Shown one piece after another: positions 44,211-50,481 of a DNA stretch of 50,481 nt. Location of the stretch: assembly GCA_002417975.1 (NCBI GenBank), contig DIDE01000042.1, forward strand, positions 1 to 50,481, in the 5' to 3' direction. Every line of letters starts with the position of its first letter. The stretch's first letter is position 1. Source of the stretch: Eggerthellaceae bacterium UBA5808. GTDB taxonomy: Bacteria > Actinomycetota > Coriobacteriia > Coriobacteriales > Eggerthellaceae. The notes under the pieces were generated by a model that saw only the letters and a list, made by a program, of their open reading frames with translations, was not told the DNA's origin and searched no databases. Made by a program: the position numbers and the translations under genes.

Positions 44211-44216
44211 TATACT
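44211..44216 (+). promoter_or_regulatory. -10 box of the candidate 6S RNA
   Basis: TATACT lies six bases before the predicted RNA 5' end. The -35 region at 16-18 bases is pyrimidine-rich (TTCTTT) and matches the consensus poorly. Confidence 0.45.
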
Positions 44217-44221
44217 CTAAG

Positions 44222-44388
44222 CAGGCTTCGCCTCTGATCCACAACTGCGATGGACCGATGCAAACAACGAGGGAGCTCTACATTATGGAGCAAATGGGGA
44301 TTCGCGTCTGTTGATGCGAAAGCCAGGATCTTCATTGCGAGCACCCACCTATAGAGGTGGGTTCATCCTTGGACGGGGGCGAAGCTGA
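44222..44388 (+). ncRNA. ssrS: Candidate 6S RNA (SsrS-like), rod with central bubble
   Basis: About 167 bases that can fold into one long rod. Pairs I can trace: closing stem 44225-44236 with 44374-44385 (12 pairs, two G-U); 44249-44256 with 44360-44367 (8 pairs); a central bubble of 14 and 13 bases (44257-44270, 44347-44359); 44271-44278 with 44339-44346 (one A-A mismatch); 44290-44296 with 44333-44338; and a terminal hairpin 44301-44308 with 44313-44320, loop TGTT. The 3' bubble side can also form a strong 8-pair hairpin (44343-44350 with 44355-44362), like the bubble-collapse hairpin of 6S RNA after pRNA release. Size and shape fit 6S RNA, which holds sigma-A RNA polymerase. Neighbouring rarA is also a 6S neighbour in some Firmicutes (recalled). 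Strand is chosen from the TATACT box; a rod also folds on the other strand. Confidence 0.6.
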
Positions 44389-45834
44389 TTGAAGTACACG
44401 CCGACGATCGTCGAGCGAAGGAAATGTCAGCACAAACACTGTGCCTCGCTCTACCCGTGAAAATATCTGGATAGAACCACCCTGCCGTTTAACAGCATGC
44501 TTAACAATTGCTAATCCAAGTCCGGTTCCGCCCGTCTCTTTTGAATGAGATGTATCAACGCGATAGAACCGTTCGAATATTTTGTCATACTGATCGGGCT
44601 CGATTCCCATCCCCGTATCGCCCACGGCGATCTTGCAACAGCCATTCTTTGTACGCACGATTGATACACGTACCGTGCCGCCACTATGGTTATAACGAAT
44701 CCCATTTTCTACAAGATTATGCATCATTTGAGCACATAGCGATTGCGTTCCCATCAAACGCACGGGTGCTGTCTGCTCAGCCGACACGCCTTTCATGCTA
44801 GAAACACCATTGTCTTGCTGGCAAACACCGGAAGTGTCTGCTGTTATAACCAATCGCACGCGACAATCAGCGGCACAAGATGTAAGGCGTGCCACTTCGG
44901 TACGAGCAATCGCTCGAATATCGATGGGAATATCGTTGCTCACTGCATCAACAGCTTCTTCGATTCGAGACAATGTAAGAACATCATCAATCAACGCTCT
45001 CATGCGTTGTGCCTCGTCGTAAATCATCCCTGCACAGCGACGACGATCCTCAATACGCACCATATCTTCTTTAAGAAGTTCGGCATATCCCGAAATAACT
45101 GTCAGTGGCGTTTTCATTTCGTGACTTACATTTGCAGAGAAATCACGCCTCATAGTTTCGGCGTGAGCAAGTTCCTGGTTCTGGACACGCATACGTTTCT
45201 GTTGATCATCGATGCGCGTTAAAAGCGGCGTCATTTCTTCATAGAGCACATTGCTCTGCGGATGGTTAAGATCAATATCTTCGATTGGACGCATAATTCG
45301 ACGCGTTAGCCATTTAGTCAGGAATAAGCAGAGTAGTGCAACAATGCCAAGAAGAAGAATGAGCGGAAGGCTCAGATCCATCATGAATGAAAAGAGTGAA
45401 TGACGCGTTTGGGCCAAGCGTACGACAGAGCCATCATCGAGTCGTACCGCCGCATACAATGTGTCAGTTTTAAGCGTATCAGAATAACGATTGCTTACTG
45501 CATCTCCCGCTTCAATCGCAGCACGAATTTCGGGACGTTCCGAATGATTAGGCAGATCAGCTGCGGCTATCTGACTATCGTAGCGAACAGTTCCATCTGA
45601 CGCGATAAGGGTGATACGCGCTGTTGGAATAATCTGTTCCTGCAAAAGATCCAATCGTTGATCATCGGGAATACGAAGCTGATTAGCAACATCATGCGTT
45701 CGTTGTATAAGCGTATTCTGCGCATCCTGCTCATAGGTATGATAAAGAATCGCGCCAAGAGCAAGCGTAAACACAGCAACAAGTGCTAAAGAAAAAGCGA
45801 GAACGGTTTTATAGATCGTCCGCGTTAAACTCAT
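44332..45834 (-). CDS. PhoR-like sensor histidine kinase
   Basis: A 500-residue membrane kinase. One span near residues 10-32, an extracytoplasmic sensor domain (about 33-150, with LITASDGTVRYDS-like PAS/sCache character), a second span (LSLPLILLLGIVALLCLFLT), a short HAMP-like link, then the kinase core. The phosphoacceptor is His238 in NVSHEMKTPLTVISGYAELL; the N box is NLVENGIRYN, G1 is GDTGMGI, F box FERFYRVD, G2 GGTGLGLAIVKH. This is the PhoR/PhoP-sensor pattern. The final 25 residues after the core (SPPSKDEPTSIGGCSQ) are not conserved in the family; their last 18 codons are antisense to the candidate 6S RNA. Starts four bases inside the regulator gene, so the two are coupled. Confidence 0.93.
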   Translation of the reverse strand: MSLTRTIYKTVLAFSLALVAVFTLALGAILYHTYEQDAQNTLIQRTHDVANQLRIPDDQRLDLLQEQIIPTARITLIASDGTVRYDSQIAAADLPNHSERPEIRAAIEAGDAVSNRYSDTLKTDTLYAAVRLDDGSVVRLAQTRHSLFSFMMDLSLPLILLLGIVALLCLFLTKWLTRRIMRPIEDIDLNHPQSNVLYEEMTPLLTRIDDQQKRMRVQNQELAHAETMRRDFSANVSHEMKTPLTVISGYAELLKEDMVRIEDRRRCAGMIYDEAQRMRALIDDVLTLSRIEEAVDAVSNDIPIDIRAIARTEVARLTSCAADCRVRLVITADTSGVCQQDNGVSSMKGVSAEQTAPVRLMGTQSLCAQMMHNLVENGIRYNHSGGTVRVSIVRTKNGCCKIAVGDTGMGIEPDQYDKIFERFYRVDTSHSKETGGTGLGLAIVKHAVKRQGGSIQIFSRVERGTVFVLTFPSLDDRRRVLQSASPPSKDEPTSIGGCSQ

Positions 45835-46526
45835 CGTATGCCATCCCCCATACGATAACCGACACCGCGAACAGTTCTAATAGCATCTCCCCCGCCTGTA
45901 TACGCTTCATCAAGTTTGCTTCGCAAAGTCTGGATATGTACATCAACCGTTCGTGTACCGCCCGCATACGAGATAGACCAAACATCTTGTAAAAGCTGAT
46001 CACGCGTCAACACACACCCAGCATGTTCCATAAGTTCACGGAGTAAATCGAACTCTTTCAACGTCAACGAAAGAGATACATCATGAATCTGAGCCGTATG
46101 AGCATCAGGCGAAAGAACGATATCTCCGCAGATAAGAGCTGCACGCTCTTGAGCTGCTGGCATACCAGCACGACGTATTAATGCGTTAACACGGCTTACT
46201 AGTTCCATCATGCCAAAAGGTTTAGCAAGGTAATCATCGGCACCAGCGTCTAATCCACTTACCGTGTCATATTCGCTTCCTTTTGCCGTGATCATCATGA
46301 CAGGGATAGAAGTTGTTGACGGATCAGCACGTAAACGTTTAAGAATTTGCAGTCCATCCATCTCGGGTAGCATGATATCAAGCAAAATTACCTGCGGCAT
46401 GCGAACCCGTAGAGCCGCACTAAAATCAGATGCTGTGCCAAAACCTCGTGCTTCAAGCCCCGATTGACGCAACGCATAGAGAGCAAGTTCGCGAATATTC
46501 GCATCATCTTCGACATAGTAAATCAT
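45831..46526 (-). CDS. PhoB/OmpR-family response regulator
   Basis: A 231-residue two-domain regulator. Receiver: acidic pair in VEDDANIR, phospho-Asp50 in ILLDIMLPEMDG, conserved Thr/Ala in MMITAKGSE and Lys in YLAKPF. The winged-helix domain ends LTRDQLLQDVWSISYAGGTRTVDVHIQTLRSKLDEAYTGGGDAIRTVRGVGYRMG, typical OmpR/PhoB. The adjacent pstB makes phosphate control plausible, and the kinase overlaps by four bases, but PhoB identity is inference. The 297-base gap upstream (46527-46823) holds an imperfect CTGTA...TACAG element on the minus strand and no gene. Confidence 0.94.
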   Translation of the reverse strand: MIYYVEDDANIRELALYALRQSGLEARGFGTASDFSAALRVRMPQVILLDIMLPEMDGLQILKRLRADPSTTSIPVMMITAKGSEYDTVSGLDAGADDYLAKPFGMMELVSRVNALIRRAGMPAAQERAALICGDIVLSPDAHTAQIHDVSLSLTLKEFDLLRELMEHAGCVLTRDQLLQDVWSISYAGGTRTVDVHIQTLRSKLDEAYTGGGDAIRTVRGVGYRMGDGIR

Positions 46527-46802
46527 GAGTATCTATTCCCATTCATGTGTCATTTTTGGAGAGCGCCGCATGTCTGCCTCTCTTAACCTGCACGCATTTT
46601 CAATCCTGTACAAACACTTGGCATCGCAACGGGTGAACGCACCTGCATGTATCCTGCCAAATTACTGTAGCATCATAGTCACTTACAGCTTTATTTTATC
46701 CTACTGCTTCGCCAGATATTCGATCTGTTTTAAAGGACACGAACGTTAGCACTGTATAATGGCACGAAGCAACAAAATAGATGCCGCAGGGCAACCGTTA
46801 TT

Positions 46803-46819
46803 TGTCATTCTAAATGACA
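46803..46819 (-). terminator. Hairpin just after pstB
   Basis: TGTCATT-CTA-AATGACA, a perfect 7-base stem with a 3-base loop, five bases past the pstB stop. On the minus strand it is followed by AATAACGG, not a T run. It may block 3' exonucleases or act as a regulator site in front of the two-component operon; as a terminator it looks weak. Confidence 0.4.
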
Positions 46820-46823
46820 TTCA

Positions 46824-47810
46824 TTACCCAAAATGACCTGCCACATAATCGGCAGTGCGCGGATCCTGAGGTGCAGAAAATAATTCATCCGTCGAGCCAG
46901 ATTCGACCATCGCTCCCATAAGAAAGAACGCTGTCTGTTGTGAAATACGTACGGCCTGCAACATATTATGAGTTACCACCACAATGGTTAAATGATCGCG
47001 CAATCTAAGTATGAGATCTTCGATATGCGCTGTTGATACAGGATCAAGAGCACTCGTCGCCTCATCCATCAACAGTACCTCCGGATGAACAGCAAGCGCA
47101 CGCGCAATGCATAAACGCTGTTGTTGACCGCCCGATAAGCCTAACGCGCTATCATGCAGACGATCCTTGAATTCGTCCCAAACAGCAGCTTCGCGCAAGC
47201 CTAATTCAACAATGTCATTAAGCTCAGATTGCTTACGAACCCCATGCATACGCGGGCCATAGGCAATATTATCATAAATACTAAAAGGGAACGGATTCGG
47301 GCGCTGAAATACCATGCCAACGCGTAAACGCAACACCGAAGGATCAATACCATCACCATAGATATCACGTCCATCGAGTGACGCATATCCATCCACGCGG
47401 CACGTAGGAATAAAATCGTTCATCCGATTCAACGTACGCAAAAAGGTCGATTTGCCACATCCCGAAGGCCCGATAAGAGCTGTTACTCGATGCTCGGGGA
47501 TCCGCAATGAAACCGAATGGAGCGCTTGTGACTCCCCATAAAATAAATTGAGATTCGAGACTTCCATCTTCGTTTCTGCAGGCAGCGTATTAGATCGCAT
47601 ACGTACTTTATTCCCAGTGTGCGTACCAGTAGGAGGCTTACTCGGGACATACCACGGTACTGAAGTTGCTGCGATCGACGGTGCTTTCACCTCAGTTATC
47701 GCCGTCGTTCCACGATCACATATCAACGGATCTGTTATGCCAAGCGTTGCTGTCATCCCACGATCCGGCAGCGTCAATCCTTCGCTACCTACCTGCGCGT
47801 CATTTGACAC
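46824..47810 (-). CDS. pstB: Phosphate ABC transporter ATP-binding protein, N-terminally extended
   Basis: The core (from about residue 80) is PstB: VSNLNLFYGESQALHSVSLRIPEHRVTALIGPSGCGKSTFLRTLNRMNDFIP, QRPNPFPFSIYDNIAYGPRMHG, LSGGQQQRLCIARALAVHPEVLLMDEATSALDPVSTAHIEDLI, VTHNMLQAVRISQQTAFFLMG. It energises high-affinity phosphate uptake. The frame extends 75-80 residues upstream of the family start, beginning with GTG at 47810 (GGGGG nearby); this part is Thr/Pro-rich and resembles nothing I know. A start at the ATG of MEVSNL (47567) or MRSNTL (47600) would give normal length but lacks a clear ribosome site. No pstS, pstC, pstA or phoU is adjacent. Confidence 0.9.
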   Translation of the reverse strand: MSNDAQVGSEGLTLPDRGMTATLGITDPLICDRGTTAITEVKAPSIAATSVPWYVPSKPPTGTHTGNKVRMRSNTLPAETKMEVSNLNLFYGESQALHSVSLRIPEHRVTALIGPSGCGKSTFLRTLNRMNDFIPTCRVDGYASLDGRDIYGDGIDPSVLRLRVGMVFQRPNPFPFSIYDNIAYGPRMHGVRKQSELNDIVELGLREAAVWDEFKDRLHDSALGLSGGQQQRLCIARALAVHPEVLLMDEATSALDPVSTAHIEDLILRLRDHLTIVVVTHNMLQAVRISQQTAFFLMGAMVESGSTDELFSAPQDPRTADYVAGHFG

Positions 47811-48140
47811 GTTCTGCCCCCATCGCCACGTTTACCATAGGTACGTCTTTCTTTGCCGATAGCAATTCATATAACCTCTATCATGACGTTGCCTTATTAA
47901 GTTTTCATTCGACGATTATCAAGGTCGCGTAAAATAACCGTGATCTGCACTTTTTTCGGTTATACACATTCACCGCGAGCAATCGGTATCGCGCTATAAT
48001 TAGCAAGAAGATGACGGGGGCAAACGAACGCAATACATCATTTCATTGTTCCCATCACACCACCGCACATCCACGTACCTACGTTGAGCTCCTGACGGGG
48101 CACAATGTTATAGAGACCGACCGGAATGAAGGTGAAATGC
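47811..48140. other. Divergent intergenic region between pstB and the transglutaminase gene
   Basis: Should carry promoters in both directions. Seen: a consensus TATAAT on the plus strand (47995-48000) about 140 bases before the lipoprotein gene, with no good -35; a 7-base inverted repeat ATAACCG (47934-47940) and CGGTTAT (47957-47963) just upstream of it; and on the minus strand TTGATA followed after 17 bases by TAATAA, a modest candidate for pstB (plus 47902-47930 region). No classical Pho box is obvious. No gene is supported. Confidence 0.45.
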
Positions 48141-49085
48141 ATGCGTCGTATAGCCATCATCGGGATGATAGGCCTTACGATATGCATATCATGTTGTCTC
48201 TTGAGTGGATGCAGTGCATCGTCAACAGGAAGTACGTCATCTAACAACCAAAATTCCTCCTCGAGTAGTGAGTCCCCAACTGCTTTTCATCCCGTTTACA
48301 ATTCCTCTTCTTACCACGCAGACGCCGCAATAGGTAATGGAACGTGCGCAATAGATGTCTCGTGCACATCTGACGGATATATAGGCGCATGTGCCACCGA
48401 AAGCAGCCGGCTTAAACTGCAAGTCGTTCACGATACCGAAAGCTATAACTACGACCTTCCTAATGACGGAACAGCTACCATATACCCCCTTAATATGGGA
48501 AACGGAACATACACGTTTCGCATTATGCAAAATACGAGTGGCAACAAATATATTGAACTCTTTTCGACATCCGTAGACGTTACGCTCTCATCGGAAACTG
48601 CCCCGTATACACGTCCCAACGTATTCTGCTCATACAGTCAATCGAGCGCATGCGTAGCTGAAGCAACAAAACTTTGCAGCGATGCGCAAAGTGAAAGTGA
48701 CGCATACGATCGCATCTATGCCTATGTTCGTGACACCATCACCTACGACTACTCAAAAGCGGGCAACGTCGCACAAGCAACTGGATATATTCCCAATCCT
48801 GATCAGACACTTCAGGATAAAAGCGGCATTTGTTTTGACTACGCATCACTCATGGCCGCTATGCTTCGCAGCCAAGGTATTCCTTGTAAAATAATTACAG
48901 GATATGTCGCCCCCGATAGTATTTATCATGCTTGGAATATGATCTATATTGACGGCGTCTGGAAATCAATTTATATCAGCGCTCCGAGTCAAACATGGGG
49001 ACGCGCTGATCCGACATTTGCCGCCAGCGGAGAGGGAGGTTACGCAGATGATGATTCCGCTTACACGGATCGCTATATATACTAG
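48141..49085 (+). CDS. Transglutaminase-like lipoprotein
   Basis: About 314 residues from the ATG at 48141 (AAGGTG 6 bases upstream). Signal MRRIAIIGMIGLTICISCCLLSGC with lipobox LSGC, then a Ser/Asn linker. The middle is a beta-rich region (SRLKLQVVHDTESYNYDLPNDG). The C-terminal half is a transglutaminase-core domain with Cys in DKSGICFDYASLMAAMLRSQGIPCKIITGY, His in HAWNMIYIDGVW and Asp in GRADPTF, the papain-like triad. Such surface proteins act as peptidases or crosslinkers of cell-wall or adhesin components, so a role at the pilus or wall is possible. First plus-strand gene; a GspF-like gene follows after 25 bases. Confidence 0.85.
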   Translation: MRRIAIIGMIGLTICISCCLLSGCSASSTGSTSSNNQNSSSSSESPTAFHPVYNSSSYHADAAIGNGTCAIDVSCTSDGYIGACATESSRLKLQVVHDTESYNYDLPNDGTATIYPLNMGNGTYTFRIMQNTSGNKYIELFSTSVDVTLSSETAPYTRPNVFCSYSQSSACVAEATKLCSDAQSESDAYDRIYAYVRDTITYDYSKAGNVAQATGYIPNPDQTLQDKSGICFDYASLMAAMLRSQGIPCKIITGYVAPDSIYHAWNMIYIDGVWKSIYISAPSQTWGRADPTFAASGEGGYADDDSAYTDRYIY

Positions 49086-49110
49086 CCGTATGGATGAAGG
49101 GATATATTAA

Positions 49111-50160
49111 ATGACTGCTCATACTCTCAATGGTGCCCAAGTCAGCACGTTCTGCGGCAATATTGCAATGATGCTATCAGCTGGCATTCCGAGCGAAGAG
49201 GCAATTTCGCTCCTTGAAGATACCGTCGATGATAGCCTCATTCATGAAGCATGCACCTGTATGTATCGTAAGCTGACCCAAGGTACTCCATTCGCTGAAG
49301 CCATGGAAGCAACCGATCAATTCCCCCGTTTCGCCGTCGAAATGACACACATGGGCGAGCGATCAGGCCATCTCGATACAACAATGGCATCTCTTTCACG
49401 CTATTATGACGAAGAGCATCATCTGCTTATGCGCCTTCATAGCACCATACGATATCCCGTCATAATCTTTGCGATCATATCAGTGCTACTACTCTTTATC
49501 GTCTCCGTCATTCTGCCAATTTTTGCACGTGCCTACCAGACGATAACGGGAGGGTTAGCCTCAGGACCTCAAATGTTCGCAACTGGCTCATTTGCTATTG
49601 GATGGATTGCATTTGTTATCTCTATACTCTGCCTTATCGGAACAACCATAGTCGCTGTTATGAGTTCACCAAATCGTTCGTTCTCATCCATCGAACGCAT
49701 ATTTTCTCATGTGCCATTTGCCCGCGAGTCAGTCTATTCAATGGCAGTCTGCCGTTTCATGTCCGCCTTCTCGTCATTGATTACGATCGGCGAGCCGATT
49801 GACCGCACCATTGCACAAGCAACAGAATTGGTTCATTATGCGCCACTCCGCAAGCGTCTCAATACGGTCGTCGCTCATATGCAAGACCCAGCCCACACCA
49901 ACGACATTGGCAAGCTCCTTGCGGATAACGGTATATGTGATCCAATGCATGCGCGTATGCTAACAACTGGCAGCAAAACAGGACAGCTTGATGAGGTCGT
50001 TTCCTATGTCAATACTGTTTTCTTTGACGCAGCACTCACCCGTATGGATACCACTATTGACACGGTAAAACCGTTACTCGCGATTTTCTTAACCGTAACT
50101 ATTGGCATTACGCTCTTATCAATCATGCTGCCCCTTATCGGAATTCTCGGATCGATCTGA
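49111..50160 (+). CDS. Second GspF/PilC-family platform protein
   Basis: A 349-residue T2SSF protein, shorter than the PilC at 3827 because it lacks the N-terminal 60 residues. Domain 1: FCGNIAMMLSAGIPSEEAISLLED, EMTHMGERSGHLDTTMASLSRYYDEE, then a span (YPVIIFAIISVLLLFIVSVILPIF). Domain 2 begins AVCRFMSAFSSLITIGEPIDRTIAQA, with MLTTGSKTGQLDEVVSYVN and a final span. Sequence differs strongly from PilC, so this is not a recent duplicate. Five bases before the next gene. It suggests a second pilus or ComG-like system, but no ATPase or prepilin peptidase is visible in the remaining bases. SD-like GAAGGG is 10 bases upstream of the ATG. Confidence 0.85.
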   Translation: MTAHTLNGAQVSTFCGNIAMMLSAGIPSEEAISLLEDTVDDSLIHEACTCMYRKLTQGTPFAEAMEATDQFPRFAVEMTHMGERSGHLDTTMASLSRYYDEEHHLLMRLHSTIRYPVIIFAIISVLLLFIVSVILPIFARAYQTITGGLASGPQMFATGSFAIGWIAFVISILCLIGTTIVAVMSSPNRSFSSIERIFSHVPFARESVYSMAVCRFMSAFSSLITIGEPIDRTIAQATELVHYAPLRKRLNTVVAHMQDPAHTNDIGKLLADNGICDPMHARMLTTGSKTGQLDEVVSYVNTVFFDAALTRMDTTIDTVKPLLAIFLTVTIGITLLSIMLPLIGILGSI

Positions 50161-50165
50161 TAGCC

Positions 50166-50477
50166 ATGAAACCTCTGCAGCCAACACGCCAACATACGAC
50201 AATCACACTCGTGATTGTTCTCATATGCGTCCTAGGCATTGGACTCCTCTTTTTAGGATCCGCTCAGAGTGCCATACGCCAACAAGAAGCCGAAACACTT
50301 CGTGCAACCATCGTCCATAGTGCAGCGCAATGCTGTGCTATTGAGGGAGCATATCCTCTTTCGTTGTCATATTTGCAAACCAACTATGGACTCACAGCTG
50401 ATACCAACCGATTTGTCATACAGTATGAATGCTTTGCCGAAAACATAGCACCGACCGTTACCGTGGTGCCACGATGA
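50166..50477 (+). CDS. Small single-span protein, possible pseudopilin-like subunit
   Basis: A 103-residue protein with one N-terminal span (TITLVIVLICVLGIGLLFLGSA) and a small extracytoplasmic domain containing two adjacent Cys (AAQCCAIEGAYPLSLSYLQTNYGL). The IEGAYPLSLSYLQ segment resembles the conserved YP-loop of GspG-type pseudopilins, but there is no G-F-T-x-x-E cleavage site. It starts five bases after the GspF-like gene, and its stop overlaps a further ATG (50474). I do not recognise the family with certainty; a pilin-like subunit of the same locus is the best reading. Confidence 0.65.
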   Translation: MKPLQPTRQHTTITLVIVLICVLGIGLLFLGSAQSAIRQQEAETLRATIVHSAAQCCAIEGAYPLSLSYLQTNYGLTADTNRFVIQYECFAENIAPTVTVVPR

Positions 50478-50481
50478 AAAT
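50474..50481 (+). CDS. Possible start of a further gene (only 8 bases visible)
   Basis: An ATG at 50474-50476 overlaps the TGA of the preceding gene as ATGA, the coupling pattern used elsewhere in the window. The frame leaves the window after two codons, so nothing can be said of the product. Confidence 0.3.

Larger units (their letters stand above)
43979..44221. other. Gap upstream of rarA
   Basis: No protein gene is supported. It must hold the rarA promoter on the minus strand, which I could not place with confidence. A weak terminator-like element for the kinase operon lies at 44155-44181, and the promoter of the plus-strand RNA lies at its right end (TATACT at 44211-44216). Confidence 0.4.

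Noticed and set aside
44222..44388. Cobalamin riboswitch, because of AGCCAGGA in the region
   Set aside because: The other conserved B12-riboswitch segments are missing and the long rod fold explains the sequence better.
46527..46823. Pho boxes upstream of the response regulator
   Set aside because: Only an imperfect CTGTA...TACAG element is present; spacing and repeats of a Pho box are missing.
47800..47850. Short reading frame beginning ATGGTAAACGTGG upstream of pstB as a leader peptide
   Set aside because: It is only about a dozen codons with no good ribosome site; it could be chance overlap with the GTG start.
1..50481. tRNA, rRNA, CRISPR array, insertion sequence or prophage
   Set aside because: The gaps were read on both strands; no tRNA cloverleaf pattern, regular spacer-repeat array, transposase or phage gene was found.

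Overview
The window reads as chromosome of a Gram-positive, moderate-GC member of the class Coriobacteriia (Actinomycetota). Evidence from the sequence: the run alaS-yqgF-mltG-yqeG-aro genes-efp, a two-subunit pyruvate carboxylase next to nusB/xseB/dxs, a PstB-type ATPase next to a PhoR/PhoB-like pair, PilM/N/O-type type IV pilus genes without a secretin gene in view, and lipoproteins with a classical lipobox. An Eggerthellales or Atopobiaceae relative (for example a Cryptobacterium-like organism) is a guess; base composition looks mid-40s percent G+C by eye. Nothing in the window looks like an insertion sequence, prophage, CRISPR array, rRNA or tRNA.

Nearly everything from base 1 to about 47.8 kb is on the minus strand, so gene order below follows transcription from high to low coordinates. 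The left 13 kb is a complete type IV pilus operon: a roughly 1140-residue prepilin-like protein carrying a GLUG-repeat block (9632-13063), three minor prepilins, PilB, PilT, PilC, a short major pilin, PilD, PilM, PilN and the start of PilO. A hairpin after the major pilin probably lowers expression of the downstream genes. An ArsB/NhaD-type permease separates this from a housekeeping stretch.

From 14.8 to 23.9 kb are a GNAT acetyltransferase, dxs, xseB, nusB (with an unusual acidic tail), an Asp23 protein, biotin carboxylase and carboxyltransferase-biotinyl subunits, galE and efp. From 24.2 to 30.1 kb is a nickel/peptide-type ABC transporter (two ATPases, Tat-type lipoprotein binding protein, two permeases) translationally coupled to a class I SAM methyltransferase. 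Its promoter (30119-30147) abuts a perfect GTGTGA-N6-TCACAC palindrome, a good candidate operator.

From 30.3 to 44 kb runs a long co-directional block: an AroQ dehydroquinase fused in frame to an M24 Xaa-Pro peptidase, aroB, aroC, aroE, yqeG, mltG, yqgF, alaS, an AI-2E-type permease, a DUF948 protein and rarA. Next to rarA, at 44222-44388 on the plus strand, a sequence folds as a long rod with a central bubble and a strong alternative bubble hairpin. I read it as a candidate 6S RNA; its 3' end is antisense to the last codons of a PhoR-like kinase gene. The kinase, its response regulator and a lone pstB follow. The last 2.3 kb turn to the plus strand: a transglutaminase-like lipoprotein, a second GspF/PilC-like membrane protein and a small single-span protein, the start of a possible second pilus or secretion locus that leaves the window.
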